A stretch of DNA of 64,000 bases from assembly GCA_013433145.1 (NCBI GenBank), contig CM024168.1, positions 5,340,184 through 5,404,183 of the forward strand, given 5' to 3'. A program made the position numbers and the translations under genes. Shown piece by piece: positions 28,737 to 54,556 of the stretch. Position 1 is the stretch's first letter; every line of letters starts with the position of its first letter. Under the pieces are notes generated by a model. The model made no database searches and had not been told where the DNA came from. It saw nothing but the letters and a program-made list of their open reading frames with translations. The stretch comes from Ascaris suum (taxonomy: Eukaryota; Nematoda; Chromadorea; Rhabditida; Ascarididae).

Positions 28737-31331
28737 TGTATGCGTTGTGCAAAATAGTGCAACCTTCACTGTGTCCTGCACGAAAACACACACATCATAC
28801 AACAACACAAATGAATAGTACAAATGCAGCCTTGCGTATCCGCTTCGACAGCTGTCGTTGTCGCTGCACACCGTTTATACACACCCATACACATAGGCAT
28901 TCACCACTGACCATTGCCAAGAAATTTTGTTCTTGTTATGTATTGCTAGTTGCTTATTCTCCTCTCTTGCATTCCGTAATATGGTATTCATCCAGGCAAT
29001 TCGTTCTCGCCATCTATTAAAGTAAGTCGGCAATATTTGTAAGCACAAAGGGGAAAAATGAACAGCGAATTTTATTTCTGCCGTAGAATCGCACTGAGGG
29101 AAATATTCGGCCAGCAAGGGAATGAAACGGGAGGATGAAAGTGACTTCCTGATGTACGTGGTTGTATTACTTTATGGGCAAAGTTCGACTGTGCCTCCGA
29201 GGTGATTTACGTGTGGTGCTGCTTGCCGTTTCGTTGGTCGGCTATTTAAGATGTTTAGTTCGGTTATGTGTTGGATGAAGGGTGATCGTTGTTTATTTCA
29301 CTGCCATAAAGATCCACAGCTACCCAATCTCGACAGGACAAACTCGTGACTACTGCGTAAACGACTCCTAGATTACTGCGAAATATAAACGATCGGTTGT
29401 ATCTGTGTGGCTACGGGTGTGAGGTATACCGCTAGCGCTTCCCCACAATATTTCTTCAAATCTGTAATTCAAGGATTACAGATTTCTAACCAATTTTCAA
29501 ACAGTGTTGCTTCATTCTCTGTTTTTTTGTTCCTTCTCTTTCCTTTTTCCTCTCCAAGCTCAGAAATCCTTTCTTCGAAAGTATGACACTAATCGGAAAT
29601 CTTATATTTAACAGTTTTATTTTTCACCGATCTCCATCTCTCTCGCAGAGCTCATTACTCAGAGAGTGCAATTTCCCTGATGGGAATCCATCATAGCGTT
29701 ATCAACGCCAATTGTTGCTTGCTTTAAGCAGTAATCATCCACATCGACCTCAGTAATGTTGTGCTCGTTGAATCATCGTTTATTGCTCAGCTTGACGTTT
29801 CCCAAGTTTGCTTTTTTCTTTCACGGTTTTATAGTGGAACAAATCAATTTCCTAGGGACTAAAGCAGAAGCAATCAATAAAATTATAAAAATCGACTAAA
29901 TGTTCTGATGAATTGACTTCAATTATTGAAACATTTTATCAATATTTACGTAAAATGAAACTAGCACTAGTAAACAAAATTAAATCTTTGTGGAGAGGGA
30001 GGAGGTGGGGGGTAGGGGGAGGACGAGGTTGTGTAATTTTGTTGAATATTTGCGAGTAAATGATCCGTTCGGTACATTCACGGAATTGTTTTCTTCGGAG
30101 GAGGAAAGGGGGGGGGGGTAGTTATTGATGTAAAAAGCAATGCTATCTATGTATCTCGTAGAAATCGTCATAATCAAGTCGACGGTTGTGCGCCGATACA
30201 CTAGCCAACGATTACGATAGGCGCCGTCATGTGATCGTTGTACGGTCGCGTTAGCGAGGATTTTTGATAAGTTGCCAAGAGGCGATCACATCGCTCGGTC
30301 AAAGATCAGTTTGCTTGCGAGCGCACGTTTTATCGCTGCCGCCACACTACTCTTCGACTTGAATCTACGATTGATCCCCTCCCCCTGCAACCTCTTCCCC
30401 TCACTTTCCCACTCTCCCTGACAGCACAAGTGCCCTGAAATCTAGTTATGCTTTCGATGAAAATAATTACGTACTATGCTTTGCATTATTAATTTCCGAG
30501 TGCATTACATACGATGTCAGCTAGATAGAGAGAGATGTTGACTAGAGGGAACAGGTGGGGAAGCAATAGTGCGAGGCATTTTGTGCTCTTGGATTGTATG
30601 GGTATCACCTAATAAACTTCTTACCTAATAATCCTTAATGCTTTTTAATTTTATTTGAAAACCTATTTTGTTTCTATAATCGCAAATGCATCTTTTCTGC
30701 TGAGGAACTTTTATCAGTTTGAATAGTAATAGCTATTAATAGTAGCGCTATAATAATTGTTTGTGTATTATTGCTTAGTGACAAAGGAACCTTCCATTTA
30801 ATATTAATTAGCGTGTGCTTATCGTCCGTTTGCATCGTTTCACATGTCATATCGAAGATCTCGCTGATTTTATGAGCAAATTCCTGGATTGTTTCATCGT
30901 CGGACTCAAAGAGTTCCATTTCACCTTCCTATTTTAGCGTTGTGGTTGTAACAACGAGTGTTGTGTAGGCGTAAACGCCTCCTTTTCAAATATAAAGGAG
31001 ATGAGCATAGTGAATCATGTTCCCCAAGTAGAATTTGTGATGTTTATTGACCTGTTTAATGTTTTATTTGCAGTGTGATCCATGCTTAAAACTAGTTTCT
31101 AAATTTTTTCTGCACATGCCAATACGATTGGCCATAATTGGAAAGGGGGGAGAGGAAAGAGAGAGAGAACGACTTCTCGAAAGGAATTATACTTGTGAGT
31201 GAAGGCGTTCTTCTCCTTCTTGTGACGTGCTGAAGCGACAGATCCGTAACGTGCGCGACAAGTAGGGGCTTGCAAGTCCACATCACCGTAGAGATCGCGC
31301 CTCTGTATTCTCCCCGCGCTTCCTTCTCTTG

Positions 31332-31343
31332 CCAATGACGTCA
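31332..31343. promoter_or_regulatory. CCAAT box overlapping a perfect CRE palindrome
   Basis: CCAAT at 31332-31336 runs directly into TGACGTCA (31336-31343), inside a locally CpG-richer patch (about 31.2-31.37 kb). In animals this arrangement is typical of CREB/ATF-type promoters. No transcript start is visible. A minus-strand ATG begins inside the palindrome (31344) and opens a frame to 31099. Confidence 0.3.
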
Positions 31344-34300
31344 TGCATACTCATTGCCAGCCACGGACAGTACTACATTGTAAAGTTGGACGTGAGCTTT
31401 TTTTGCACTCTCCCATCTCCAACCAGTTTCAAAACCATGTAGCGTTGTTCGGTTCAACCGATCGTCTAGTCGAGTAGAAAGGTTTAATGAAGGGATGTCC
31501 CGCAACTTTCCTTGAGCTAGTTTGAGGGAGAGCAGGAGTATAAAAATTAATATAAGGTTGATGTGAATAAATTTTTATAGAGTAGGAAAATCTAAATTAG
31601 AGGTGGAAGGAAAGAGGGTGTAGAAAGAGGAGGGAGGACGGCCTCCATCTGCATTGCAGATTTCCATGAAGTCCCCTCGTTCTTTTCTTTCTTCTTCACC
31701 TGGCTCTTTCAGCCTTTCGCTTTTCCTTTCTTTCTTTTTCTCCCTATTTAATTCTCTGTTTTTTTCTCTGTTGCGCCAATGAGTTCAGTATAAAAGTTGG
31801 CGGCGATGGTTCGATATCGCTGTAGCCATGTTTGGCAACATATGACGGCTGCCAGTTGCGCTTTAATTCGGACGTTATATTTTTAGTTGTGGGGAGGGGG
31901 AGGGGGACTAGGGAGGAAAGGAGAGAATTTATGGTGATAATGTCTTGGCTGAGCACCGCAAGAAACAATCCGGTTCACTGCTGCCGTCAAGAGAGGTGAA
32001 CACTGCCTAGGAGAGGCTACCACACATTGTGCAATGTTGCTGTTGCGTTTATCAGACCAACCGATCTCATAAATTACAGGCAAAGAATAAAAACTCTTTA
32101 TAATCCAATAAATAAAACCGAATTATCTATGAAACGTTATTCCTACTCGACCAATCTTAGTTGCCTATTATTGCTTTCGATGCCGGGTCGTTTTGAAAAT
32201 AATTATAGGGGTCATGCTTTAGTAGACTACAGTCATGAAATTCCGTCATTCTACCTTCAGTCGTTCTCAAGGTCAGTTTTCCGGAAATCACAACACGTAC
32301 TTGCGTACGTAGCTGTAGTGTTATTTTTGCAAATGCAAATTTATAAGGGCGAATAAAAGTATTATTGTGCTCAGTTGACTTCGATGGTGACGTCACTCTG
32401 TTAAGTCCTTCATAGGTGAACTAACTGATTTGACGAGATGATTTGCAACTAATTGACAGGGGAAGTCGATTCACGGTGGGGTGGCACGGCTAAGCAGGAT
32501 AGTATTTGGATTGTTGAAGAAGGGCAACGCTGCGGTCCACTCACGTTTCGTGTTTGCTGATATTCTCGTTCGGCAAATACAACAGTGCACTTCCGATGTG
32601 CACAAATGAGCGTTGTGCTCTACAATAATCTGCTTGTGCATATTTACGCAATTCCCTTCTGCGATCCATCGGCCGTTTCTCTCTTTCGCTTAACGCATCC
32701 GTTGTGCAGTGGCAGCAGTTTCGTTATCTGATAGCGTTCAGCGTTCATAGAATCCTCTTAATAATAGTCCTTTTTTAATTTTTAATGTGGGATAATAGTA
32801 TGAAGCCAAATGCAGGTCGCTAATGAGCGGAACTGCGAAGGCATAAAAGCTTGCCAAGGCGGTCGAAAAGGTAGCAAGAACAAGTGAAAAAGCGGCATCG
32901 TTGATCTAAATCACTAACGAATGGAAACATAAATCTGCGTCGAAATTGATCCCCCATTCTTTTCCTTCCCCTCTTCAATCCCCCTCCAACCACCAGTCGT
33001 AGTGTTGTCAGTGACACAACATTTTTGTAGTCACTGTCTTTGCGTTTGTATTCGCCTTAGTCAATACTGGCGATCGCATCAGCATTGAACAACTTTGACG
33101 CAGAAGCTCCTGGCATGTTTCGATTGGTAGACGATTTTAGTGAGCGTAGCCTCATGTCAGATTTCTTAATCTGAGTCAGAGCTTAGTGAGGGATCGAACT
33201 TGGATTTATTGAAGTGATCAGCGCTCTGGCTAATCGGCCGTAATGAACCAGTGAAGTGAGATTTTTTTGTGATTTCTGTATTTTTCTGCAAATGAAAAAA
33301 ACACAGTATATTTGTCAGTATGCTTCTCTGTCCACTGATGCATTTAGTAGTTTTAGTGTCCTGTCACAAAGCAAATATAGTAAAGTTTAGTGCGAATTAC
33401 CTACACCACACCAGAGAGTAGTCTTCAGAAGGTATAGCGGAAGCGGATAGAAATGTAACAGGGAATTGCACTGTTGTATATTTTTTAAACGTGCCACAAG
33501 CGTATGATAAAGTAGGTGTGGTGTACGTTATAAATCAAGCACGTTGCTATGAGTTGTTTGTTTTCATTTTCCAATGGATTTCTTAGCAATGAAAAAAATA
33601 GAGCGTGAATTGTTGCGCTGAAGGTGTGACCGAAAGAAAAAAGTTTCGAAAACCGCCGCCAAAGGTGGTTAATGTCTAGAATGAGATGCTGCAGCTAGTT
33701 CCGTTACGTTTGTCGTCTGCGAGTGAGCTATTGGAATTTTAATATGACATGAAATTTTTGAGTAAATGTCAGATGCGATTCGAGAGCATCGTTTTTTTGT
33801 TGACAACTTTTACAGTCGGTTACTCACTTTAGGGAGAAATTGACGAGCACTGCATGTTTCAAACGAAAAATTATTACTAATGCCACAGCTGACTCTTTCA
33901 ATTGTGAGTTTAGAAAAAGCGCATGCCTATAAATTATTAGGCTATAACCTCACTTAGGTGTATGAAAATTTCCTCCTCACATTGCCAGTTGATAATTTTG
34001 CATACTTTCAGTACTTCTTTATTTACGAGGAGTACATTTCGTGGCAGTTGGCCTTTTTTCCATCAGATTTGTTCACCGAGTAATTTAATATGCTACGATA
34101 GTATGCAATGTTTTCATTGCGCAGAAATTTTTTTTGCTGTTGCGTATAGCTGCTTCATCGCGACGTATTAAAATTCCATTTTTTAGCCGTCTATTTGATC
34201 GCTCAGTTGTGATTCGTCATTTCGTTCACAGAAAACGACGTCATTCAATTTGTTTATCATCAGTGCATTTCCTCTTTTTTTCGATTTTTCTGAATAGGGT

Positions 34301-35929
34301 CTAAGCGTCGCGAAACTTTTTCACTTCGTCTTTTATTGTATTTCTTGAGAAAAACATTTTTTTTTTGATAACTCTATGAATCGTTTATTAAATTTTGCCA
34401 CCGATCAGTCAAAAAAAACGAGTCACTCATTTTAGTTAACACCGAATTCCTTCCTGTAAAACTTTGTATTGTTTAATTTTCCAAACAAAAAAATTCTTAT
34501 TTTCTCAGTGGATTGATATATTTCTGAATAAACTCATTGGTTATTTATCATACTATATCGGTGTATTAGTAACGCACTAACGCTTTGATTTAAAATTTAC
34601 ACGAATAAGCATCTCAATTTTCTACATAAGTAATTTAAGATCGTTTTTTGCTGCTGTCGTCATAAAACTGTATAAGTTAGCGCACAAAATGGATCGTTCG
34701 CTAATGGGAGGTTTTGCTTTACATTCGTATCCGTCTTTATCATCCGCAGTGATTTGTGCCACCCTCACGTTGATCGCAGTACGAATTGATCTTCCGAACA
34801 GATTCTTTTTTCTTTTTTCTTTTTTTTTTTCTCAGAACAGAGCACAGGAAAGAATTTTGCTGTATTAAATAATATTGATAGAAAGAGGACCTTATTGTAT
34901 TAAATACTACTAATAAAAGAAATGTATGGGAGTTGGTGTTCGTGCCAGCCGGACTTAGAGTCACCATTTCTTCGAAATAGGCTCCGTCATCATGTTTTCC
35001 TGTGATCCTTTGATTTGGTAGAGCAGGCCGAGTAGCTCCATCTTTGCGGTAGCTTCCATTCGAGAAGAAAGAGAGGAGCGGAGGAGGAAGGAGTGATTTT
35101 TATGACGTAGAAGGAGTGATTCATCGGAAATTCACTGTACTAGGAATGGAGATCGCTGCAGGATGGTTCTTCAGGAATCTGTCGAATGATTTGCCGTTTT
35201 GTTTCTCTTCAAGTAAGTCTTTGTATTTCTTCTAGATTTTTTTGGATATTCGTAATTGAATAGTAACGTCTGTGTAGAATTTATTGCCTTTTGGTGCGCA
35301 TTATAACTAGTGAAAGGATCAAAAGCTTTTCATGATTAGAAAAGTGCGTGGAAATTTGTTAAGAGAGGAAACTTTTGTAAAGGTGCTGAAAAAAAAACGG
35401 TGTGATAACGGAAGAGGGAGGCAACCGGTCATTTGGCCGCTTGCCACTGCAATAAATTGCTATGCAAGAAGGCATCAGAGGACCTCACATACTTCGAAAT
35501 GTTTTTTGATGTCTTAATTGATCGGATATTATTGTCGATGGCGTTGTTTGAGTTACTTCTTAAAAAAAGTATTTCTATAAGATTCACTCCTTTCTACACC
35601 AGTACGCCATTATCCCCATCCCCAGACATCATCCTCTCACCTCAGCATCCTTCCCCCTCGCCTACCTCTTCTCTCATATTCGTGTATCTATGAAGATGAA
35701 GCGAAATATTCATATTTCTATAAAAAGGAATCCTTTAGGGACCGAGAAGCGTAGATCACTTTATCAGTTACTGTTTCTTTTTTCCTAATGTCTTATTATT
35801 TCAATACCTTTTGCATTTTAACATGATAACGCATCACTGTGCAATTATTTCGTCTTTATTGTCTTTTCTTCATTGATTGATGTACCTTTATCTACAATCT
35901 TATTTGCTCTAGCAATATTAATGCGAGCT

Positions 35930-35951
35930 GGTTTAGTTACCCAATTTTGAG
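35930..35951 (+). ncRNA. Spliced leader 1-like sequence (variant or pseudogene of an SL RNA)
   Basis: The 22 bases match the universal nematode SL1 leader at 20 positions; differences are G for A at position 7 and T for G at position 16. A splice donor GT follows directly at 35952, exactly where the leader is cleaved in SL RNA. Downstream, 35975-36000 (TAGCGCTGTAGTTTTAAACG) faintly resembles the 3' half of SL RNA, but no convincing Sm site or 3' stem is visible. A functional SL variant and a degenerate SL gene copy are both possible. Confidence 0.45.
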
Positions 35952-36114
35952 GTACATGATTTTTCTAGAATCGTAGCGCTGTAGTTTTAAACGTCCGATA
36001 TATCTATGCAAAAAGCATTGTCATTGAGATACTGCAACGAAGCACTACTATGTTCTTATTCTGCATAAACTATGATGTTATCAAATAAAATCTGCAACGT
36101 TGAGCACCAGTATC

Positions 36115-36261
36115 GTTTCATTTCACTACCGTACCTCTGCTCGCATACATACTGATGCGTTAACGTGCCGTTTCGTTTGATTACTGTAATCTGTGCTTTC
36201 ATACATATCGAAGCGTTAACGTGTCACTTCACGTGACTACCGTACTCTGCTCGTATAAACG
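36115..36261. repeat. Diverged minisatellite, about 2.7 copies of a 55-56 bp unit
   Basis: Copies start near 36115, 36170 and 36226. Shared landmarks are cactaccgta/gattactgta/gactaccgta, ctctgctcg-like words, catacat, and gcgttaacgtg near the end of the first two units. Confidence 0.8.
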
Positions 36262-36848
36262 TCTTATCTGCTTAGTGTGTAGACTGTCGGTGTAATGCTA
36301 TAATTTAACACCGTAGATGTTCTCTGTTACATTATGGTGCTAAATGTGATATGTTCACGGTACCAGTAATGAAGTCAAAACCGATACAAATTTATATAAA
36401 CATTCACTAAACTTTAAGGTGGAATATTTTTTGAACTATTCATTGAATAGAATTACAAAAACATAGAATCCCCACAACTGCAGATTGAATTTTCTTTAAT
36501 TTTCATGGCACTGCATAAACTTCGTACTATTTTTTGCGGACTTTTTTTGATTCTGAGAATAGAGATTCTCTTTTCTTCTTTTTCTTTCTCTCCTTCTCTC
36601 TCTCTTTCACTCTCAAATTCGTGTGTTTAGGTTTGCAGGTTTATGATGGAAAGATTCAAATTTATGGCGCATGAGTTAAGTGTTTAGAAATTGAACAGTT
36701 TATATCTCTGCAGAATTTCATTCAATTCACTATCATAGCTTTCTTTTGTCTATTTTTTCTCTGAGTAAGCTTTATCTAATGTTCTTTATTTCTCGATCCT
36801 ATGTCTCTTCTCAAAGTTTCATCCTCACCAAGTTGTGCTAACGTTTCT

Positions 36849-36978
<130 letters not shown>

Positions 36979-37059
36979 GTTGCTGATGGAGCTGGAGCAC
37001 TGAGACGATCTCCCATAAGGCATCTATTGGATGCTCGAAGGTGGCATCGATACTGCTTC

Positions 37060-37320
37060 ATGCTCGGCTTCAACGTTTTTCGTTCACTTCAGTGTTGTGC
37101 TTTCTGTTTTCGTGAGGCAGTGCCCTTTTATCGGGCGTCCAACACAGAAACGCGCGAGTGGCTGCATCAGCGACAATCCTCATTCGGTCGACGGCGTCGT
37201 GCGGTGCGGTGTTGGCATCAACCAACGAGCCAACCCCTACCCCACCCCGACGTTACGTGGTGACGCGCATGCGGTCGAATCCGATTCGCACCGAGCCTTC
37301 TTGAACACGCTGCCACATTA
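37060..37320. other. Second CpG-dense islet, next to a (TA)n tract
   Basis: High local GC and CpG density against the AT-rich background, especially 37135-37310. Two plus-strand frames are open for about 90-140 codons (one ends ...LRGDAHAVESDSHRAFL). I recognise no product, and the open frames partly reflect the repeat next door. Confidence 0.3.
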
Positions 37321-38103
37321 GGCGTTTGCCCTTGCTTACTTCTACACTTGCAGGAACAAATCTTCGTCTCGAAATGCGATGAGATTCAGCTCTTATTTCA
37401 CCATTCACATATCATTGCTTCATTCACTATTCTTATCATTATTACTGCTAGCTACCAATAATTGCTATCGATACTAATTGTTTTTGCTATCGCTGTTCGT
37501 TCTGTCTCTTTGCTTATTCGCATAGTTTCTTGCATTTTTTTCGCACCGATGTTTTGAATTAATAATTTTGAATGAAGAGAGCTTGCCTTATGATGATCAT
37601 TTCTAGCGATGGATGTTGAACAGCTAGAAAAGGGAAAGGGAGGGAATACGTGAAAGGTGGTGATGCTGTTTTCTTCTCAATAGTCAACCGTTTGATCGCA
37701 TAAAGGCGCAAGTTCCTTCTTATATGTATATGGACTCTCCTTATATATGGGTCCCTTAAATGTATGTGTATCTTTAATCAACTCGAATAGTCCTTTCGTA
37801 CAGTCTGTGAATACTTAAACTTAATCAACGTTTCGCCCACGGCCAACGCCTGGCAGGCGGCCGAATCCAAGTCGCCTACTCACTCTCATGTGCACGTGTA
37901 TCTCTCATTGGCATTTAGTTTAACATAACATATAATGTAGGAAGCAATCAATAATGCTTATCGCCTTTGTTTACTTTCTATCATTGCCAGTTTATTTAAT
38001 TACTTTACACTTTCAAATGGTTGACGTTGATGGGAAAGCCCATCTTCGTGTGAAGCAGACATCGCTGACAGCCACTCAACTGTGGGGACTGTTTTTGCAG
38101 GCG

Positions 38104-38158
38104 GGATTCGAGCCTCCGACTCTTCGCTTCTCATGGGGATGCTCTAGCGACTGAGCTG
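38104..38158 (-). repeat. tRNA-like (SINE-type) relic
   Basis: On the minus strand, 38158-38147 (CAGCTCAGTCGC) matches the polymerase III A box at about 10 of 12 positions. 38114-38104 (GGCTCGAATCC) matches the B box at 10 of 11, with a 32-base spacing. The flanks do not form an acceptor stem and the anticodon stem does not pair. A related B-box-like half (GGGTTCGAG preceded by GCGAAGAGTGG) occurs on the plus strand near 38650-38675. Confidence 0.5.
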
Positions 38159-38378
38159 TTGCGGCCGTTTTCTTCATCCCCTGTTTTTTAGTTTTTTTTC
38201 CATCGGCTTCACTTTGTATGCGTAGAGGTAAAGAGCATATAGCGCCTTCATCTGTAGCAGTATGTGAATATATAATGTGTACACATTTGTAAACGTATAG
38301 TTGCATGTACATATAGAAGTGCGCGTAGATAGTGTACGTATGGGCTGATTATGGAAGATACATATGCATATATGACAC

Positions 38379-51595
<13,217 letters not shown>

Positions 51596-51749
51596 CCATA
51601 TTTTACAGCAGTTTTTGATAATATTTCTTTTCTTAAAGAAATATTCAAATAAAAAAGTCACCACTATTACTTTTGTAATGAAACAATGTGAGTTACGAGT
51701 GGAGCAATTGTCGATTCAATTCCAGTTATTAACGATGTATTTTGGAAGC

Positions 51750-51835
51750 ATATTTATTTATTTGTTTGTTTATTTATTTATTTATTTATTTATTTATTCA
51801 TTTGTTTATTTATTTATTTGTTTATTTATTTATTG
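51750..51835. repeat. (TTTA)n tetranucleotide array, about 86 bp
   Basis: About 21 units with TTTG and TTCA variants. It is the complementary orientation of the AAAT array 300 bases upstream, so the two could pair. Confidence 0.95.
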
Positions 51836-53471
51836 CATTTGTTGGTTCTTTTTTATCATTTCCGGTTGCGCTTTATGCACTCGGAATTAAAACAATGAAA
51901 TGAACCTTAAAGAGTTCAACACTTTATATTGATTAATTCGTGCTGTAATATAACAGCTGTAATATGTCATTGTGCTAGTGAGCATCGATCAAAAATGATG
52001 AGTTTAAAGCGATGATTAATTCAATTTATTATTGCTTTCGGTCGGTTTATCACAATCGATCAAAAATGCAGAATTCGATTGAATGCATATTGAATTGATG
52101 GTCGATGATGTGAACGCTGATCGAGTACACAAATATCGGCAATTAATTTATACCGTAGTCCTGTTACTCGTAAAAATAACTGCAGTAATCTTACCACTTG
52201 CAAGTGATTTTGATACTAATTTTGGAGCACTTTTTATTATATAATATTCCCTGATCTGCCCCCTTCCCTTCCCACCTTATGCTAGCCTTGTTGAAACCAA
52301 CATGTGCAGTTATAATTTGGAGAAGTTGCTGATAGCGTTTGATTAGATTTGCGAGAGTGCTATATTATGGTCACTGCTGATCCTAATGACGAAAGGGATG
52401 TCAAAAAACCGACAATGAGACGTATTCTCAATATTGATGTCTGAAATTCAATATTCGCCACCTTATTAAAGAGAAGTTTTTTCATCATTTCACGAAATAA
52501 CTGTGCGATTCATTGCAGGAATTTGTTTCCTTCTGAACGATATCTTTTCGTCTTACATAGAATTTTTATTACGTTTATTATTTTAATCATTTTCATATTT
52601 GTATTTCCAACGTTACAAATTTCCTTCATTAAATCTCCATAATTCTCCTTCTCCGTATTTTCTCGACGCTTTTGGAAAATTTGCTTCGCAAAGCGTATTA
52701 CGATAAGATCGTATTCACGTGTATGAATCTTATGTTTCGCTCTTCCTATAGTAGTTTCAACTTGCGAACCATTGCAGCTAAGGTATTTGTCGCGTATAAT
52801 ATATTTTAGCATTCGATAATCTGCCGTACTGTTTTTTGTTGATCTCTCCGATTCGAAGAAAGAAGCTTGCCAAAAGATTTACGGCATTTATTTATGTTGG
52901 ATTTTCATCGAGCACTTGTCGTGCTAAGAAAATAATATTTTGCAAGTTCGTGCTGACTGTCGAGTTAGATATTAACGCATTACTTTGCATGCCTTATTTT
53001 ATTTTTTCTTTTTTTTCCTATAAGTTGTGAAACTATTAGGTCATACATAGGGAAACTGAAAAATATAGTTGTCTGACGTTGTCCCTCGCTTGCATAATTC
53101 ATAATTGGCTCGCTTCCATAGTTTCTTTTTAAACGTCTTCAAAAATGAGTGTAACAGTTTATTTTGTCATAAAATTATTCACGATTGATGTTTTTTCTTT
53201 CTATTCCAATGACTTTTTACGATACGTGAAATCTGTTGAAAATGTGATAATGAAGTGGTTAATTGCAAAAAAAGGAAATTTGATAAAGAGCCAACTTCAT
53301 TTTGCGTTATTCTTTTGAAGGATCTTCCTCTCCCTCTTATTTTATTTTTCAATAATTTTCCTCTTCTTTTCTTTTGGGATGAATTTTTCCTCCTGTAATT
53401 TTCAATTGATTCGCATTCATAGTTTTTGCAAAAGAAAAGCCTTAGCTTACTTGAAAATGAGCGATTCGAAA

Positions 53472-53575
53472 GTAACGTTTGAGCAACTGGCGCAATATGT
53501 GCTTTTATATTCCACTCTATTAGGCTGGATGAGTGCTGAAATACATGAAAACAGTGAATAGCGACAAGTGATATT
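53472..53575 (+). repeat. Direct repeat copy 1 of the 53.5-54.5 kb compound element
   Basis: About 100 bases nearly identical to 54210-54315. Substitutions cluster at the left end and a one-base indel precedes atagcgacaagtgatat. A short frame (KVTFEQLAQYVLLYSTLLGW to HENSE) ends in this copy; the other copy reads similarly with seven or so changes. Confidence 0.85.
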
Positions 53576-53583
53576 ATGAAAGA

Positions 53584-53715
53584 GCTAGGTACATTTAAAT
53601 AAACAAACAGGTAAGCACTAGCTGAAAAGGTGTAAGCAAGAGCGATAACTATTCATTCAGCTGGCACAAGAAATTTGTTTCATAAATTTCATGGTCATCA
53701 CTAAGTGTGAATTAA
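53584..53715 (+). mobile_element. Left arm of an about 130 bp inverted repeat
   Basis: The reverse complement of 54325-54455, with only a handful of mismatches across about 130 bases. The arms are separated by about 610 bases. Together with the direct repeats next to them, this suggests a non-autonomous element or a duplicated-and-inverted element. No transposase is visible between the arms. Confidence 0.75.
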
Positions 53716-54209
53716 TAACAAAAAATATGTTGTGTTATTGCGGAAATGGGCAGAGACTATTCTTTTGTTAAATTATGCTCAGCAAATTCCACAATTCTGA
53801 CTTCATTGCTATTCCAGCACATAAGTCCTGGATTAGCAGACGCAGTTGAGGGATACAAACGCAGACACAGATACACACAGAGATGACGTCACTGTGGTGA
53901 TTATCAGTTTCATTATCTCATAATTCAATGAAGATTGACTATAGAAATTCAAGATCTCTACTTGGAATAAATATTGTATCACTCATCGTTTTCTCCGAAT
54001 CAGATCTGTTAATCGGTGGAGTTATTTTGGCAGTATGTTTGAAGTTGACGGACAAACTGAAATACTAAAAAGCGAAGGGATCGATGACGACCATCCAGTC
54101 TAATCTGCAGAAACAGAAGGAAACGAGTCGAATGATATATAGTGATAAAAAAGCTTCCATAGTTTTCGACGCCTAAGTAGCAATGAAGAACCAAACATTA
54201 AAGTAGAAG

Positions 54210-54315
54210 GATAACATTAGAGGAACTGGCGCAATATGTGCTTTTATGTTCCACTGTATTGGGCTCGATGAGTGCTGAAATACATGAAAACAGTGATATA
54301 GCGACAAGTGATATA
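54210..54315 (+). repeat. Direct repeat copy 2 of the 53.5-54.5 kb compound element
   Basis: Second copy of 53472-53575 in the same orientation. It abuts the inner end of the right inverted arm, whereas copy 1 abuts the outer end of the left arm. Confidence 0.85.
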
Positions 54316-54324
54316 TTTTATTAG

Positions 54325-54455
54325 TAATTCACACTTAGTGATGACCATGAAATTTATGAAACAAATTTCTTGTGCCAGCTGAATGAATGGTTATCGTTCT
54401 TGCTTACACCTTTTCAGCTGGTGCTTACCTGTTTGTTTATTTAATTATACCTAGT
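54325..54455 (-). mobile_element. Right arm of an about 130 bp inverted repeat
   Basis: Reverse complement of 53584-53715. Its outer end runs directly into a (TA)n tract at 54460. Confidence 0.75.
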
Positions 54456-54459
54456 TCAT

Positions 54460-54460
54460 T

Positions 54461-54556
<96 letters not shown>
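54460..54556. repeat. Interrupted (TA)n microsatellite, about 97 bp
   Basis: TA dinucleotides with single C and G interruptions near both ends (tacatata, tatgtata). Confidence 0.97.

Larger units (their letters stand above)
25531..35929. other. Long stretch without a recognised gene
   Basis: Content noted: a TATG-type simple repeat (28.66-28.74 kb), CpG-richer sequence at 30.2-30.35 and 31.2-31.37 kb with a CCAAT-CRE pair at 31332-31343, and a weak tRNA-like sequence at about 33.19-33.23 kb (minus). Short open frames on the minus strand at 30.8-30.9 and 31.2-31.34 kb resemble exons but match nothing known to me. Confidence 0.5.

Noticed and set aside
38101..38165. Functional tRNA gene on the minus strand
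   Set aside because: A and B boxes are present, but the acceptor stem and the anticodon stem do not pair and the T stem has a mismatch, so I call it a SINE-type relic.
52510..52812. 100-codon Lys-rich minus-strand ORF
   Set aside because: Its composition is what an AT-rich sequence gives by chance; no motif and no splice partners.
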